A DNA stretch of 40,794 bases from Candidatus Omnitrophota bacterium (GTDB lineage Bacteria; Omnitrophota; Gorgyraeia; Gygaellales; Profunditerraquicolaceae). A model generated the notes under the pieces. The model was not told the origin of the DNA. It did not search any database and saw only the letters and a list, made by a program, of their open reading frames with translations. Each line of letters starts with the position of its first letter. Positions within the stretch are counted from its first letter, which is position 1. The stretch lies in contig JAPLLY010000001.1 of assembly GCA_026387315.1 (NCBI GenBank), positions 1 through 40,794 on the forward strand, given 5' to 3'. Below, piece after piece: positions 39,822 to 40,794 of the stretch. Both the position numbers and the translations under genes were made by a program.

Positions 39822-40794
39822 ATGGGAATAAAATGGAGAGATTTTCAGTTTCCTAAAAAGCTTGAATGTGACGAGTCAACTTATACCGATACTTACGGAA
39901 AGTTTCAGGCGGCTCCTTTTGAAAGAGGATATGGCGTAACTTTGGGTAATTCTTTAAGAAGGGTCCTGCTTTCTTCTATAGAGGGCAGCGCGGTTACGGC
40001 GATTAAAATTGCCGGAATTTTTCATGAATTCTCGACTATTCCCGGTGTCCTGGAGGATGTCCCGGAAATTATTTTGAATATCAAAAGCATAGTTTTAAAT
40101 TCTCATTCCAAGATTCCTAAAACAATTTATTTAAAAGCGGATAAGAAAGGCGCAGTTAAAGCTAAAGATATCCAGGCAGATGAGACAATTGAGATTATCA
40201 ATCCCCAATTGCATATTGCCACGCTTACCAAGGATAGCAAACTGAATATCGAGATGGAGGTATCGCGCGGCCGGGGTTATGTCGCTGGCGAGTTGAATAA
40301 AAGAGAAGATAAAACTACCGGTTTCATCGCCATCGATTCAATATTTACTCCGATTAAAAAGATTAATTATTTTGTGGAGAATACCCGTGTAGGCCAGCGC
40401 ACGGATTATGACAAGTTGATTCTTGAAATTTGGACTAATGGCAGCATTAATCCTAAAGATGCTCTGCTTTATGGCTCTAATATTTTACAAAGGCATTTAG
40501 ATATTTTTGTAAGTTTTGGCCAGTTGCCGGAAGATATTGCTGAAGAGGAGCCGGAAATGACCAAGGAAGATACCGCCTTATATGAAAAATTAAGGTTACC
40601 GATTTCGGAGCTTGAGCTTTCCGTGAGAAGCGCTAATTGTTTAAGAGAAGCAGGGATTAAGACGATTGCCGATTTAGTTAAGAGAAGCGAAGATGAGATG
40701 CTTAACTTTAAGAACTTTGGTAAGAAATCTCTTACTGAGATTCAAGAGCTCTTGGTAGGTATGGGAGTTACTTTAGGGATGCAGGTTGATCCTA
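39822..40794 (+). CDS. rpoA: DNA-directed RNA polymerase subunit alpha, 3' end cut by window
   Basis: Assembly platform of RNA polymerase and contact for activators and UP elements. 324 codons visible, open to the last base. N-terminal domain with FERGYGVTLGNSLRRVLLSS, PGVLEDV and a GRGYV segment; C-terminal domain with ELSVRSANCLREAGIKTIAD and NFGKKSLTEI. Most bacterial RpoA are about 315-340 residues, so little is missing. Start follows AGGAGG. Confidence 0.98.
   Translation, partial: MGIKWRDFQFPKKLECDESTYTDTYGKFQAAPFERGYGVTLGNSLRRVLLSSIEGSAVTAIKIAGIFHEFSTIPGVLEDVPEIILNIKSIVLNSHSKIPKTIYLKADKKGAVKAKDIQADETIEIINPQLHIATLTKDSKLNIEMEVSRGRGYVAGELNKREDKTTGFIAIDSIFTPIKKINYFVENTRVGQRTDYDKLILEIWTNGSINPKDALLYGSNILQRHLDIFVSFGQLPEDIAEEEPEMTKEDTALYEKLRLPISELELSVRSANCLREAGIKTIADLVKRSEDEMLNFKNFGKKSLTEIQELLVGMGVTLGMQVDP

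Overview
This window reads as a ribosomal/transcription 'superoperon' from an uncultured Gram-negative bacterium with an A+T-leaning genome and genetic code 11. A signal-peptide-bearing SurA-like protein points to an outer membrane. Zinc-binding forms of S4, S14, L24, L33 and L36, a SecD-SecF fusion, and spacers packed with palindromic repeats (notably GGGGACGGTTCT...) would fit a candidate phylum such as Omnitrophota. That placement is inference from gene order and repeat style, not a phylogeny. Every supported protein gene lies on the + strand.

Region 1 (1-9201) is mixed housekeeping: the 3' part of trpE, rpsP, yajC, a secD-secF fusion, a strongly shortened mfd, a SurA-like isomerase, pdxA and rsmA/ksgA. 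Region 2 (9202-24930) starts at a new promoter and runs tRNA-Thr(GGT), rpmG, tRNA-Trp(CCA), secE, nusG, rplK, rplA, rplJ, rplL, rpoB, rpoC, rpsL, rpsG, fusA, tuf. Region 3 (24931-40794) is the S10-spc-alpha order: rpsJ, rplC, rplD, rplW, rplB, rpsS, rplV, rpsC, rplP, rpmC, rpsQ, rplN, rplX, rplE, rpsN, rpsH, rplF, rplR, rpsE, rplO, secY, adk, a broken map, infA, rpmJ, rpsM, rpsK, rpsD and rpoA (cut by the window end). rpmD (L30) is absent. The genes together make the ribosome, RNA polymerase, elongation factors and the Sec translocon.

The unusual layer is in the spacers. Almost every gap longer than about 40 nt holds a palindrome, from at least eight sequence families. One family (arms ACCCCGCACCTTCT / AGAAGGTGCGGGGT) is placed so that its 3' arm is the Shine-Dalgarno sequence and runs into the start codon of rplA, rpsJ, rpmC, rplR, rplO and rpmJ. 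At rpsJ, rpmC, rplO and rpmJ (and, with a short 12-nt version, rplA) the 5' arm lies just downstream of the preceding gene's stop or a short leader ORF. The folded mRNA would bury the ribosome-binding site of several ribosomal proteins at once. In the copies before rpsJ, rpmC and rpmJ the 5' arm also lies inside micro-ORFs that start M-N-P-A-P-S, which suggests (inference) a translation-coupled switch. A three-way-junction element before infA, a composite element with compensatory base changes before rplB and rpsK, and an element carrying a GAGGAG motif before yajC and rpsC extend the pattern. Palindromes have also become part of coding sequence at the rpmC 3' end, the rplO 5' end and the rpsM 3' end.

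Other oddities: map carries both a metal-ligand substitution (Asp to Ala) and an internal frameshifting deletion; mfd lacks most N-terminal domains and the C-terminal domain; the 3' end of tRNA-Trp is duplicated 126 bp downstream; and good sigma70-type promoters lie inside trpE and fusA upstream of rpsP and tuf.
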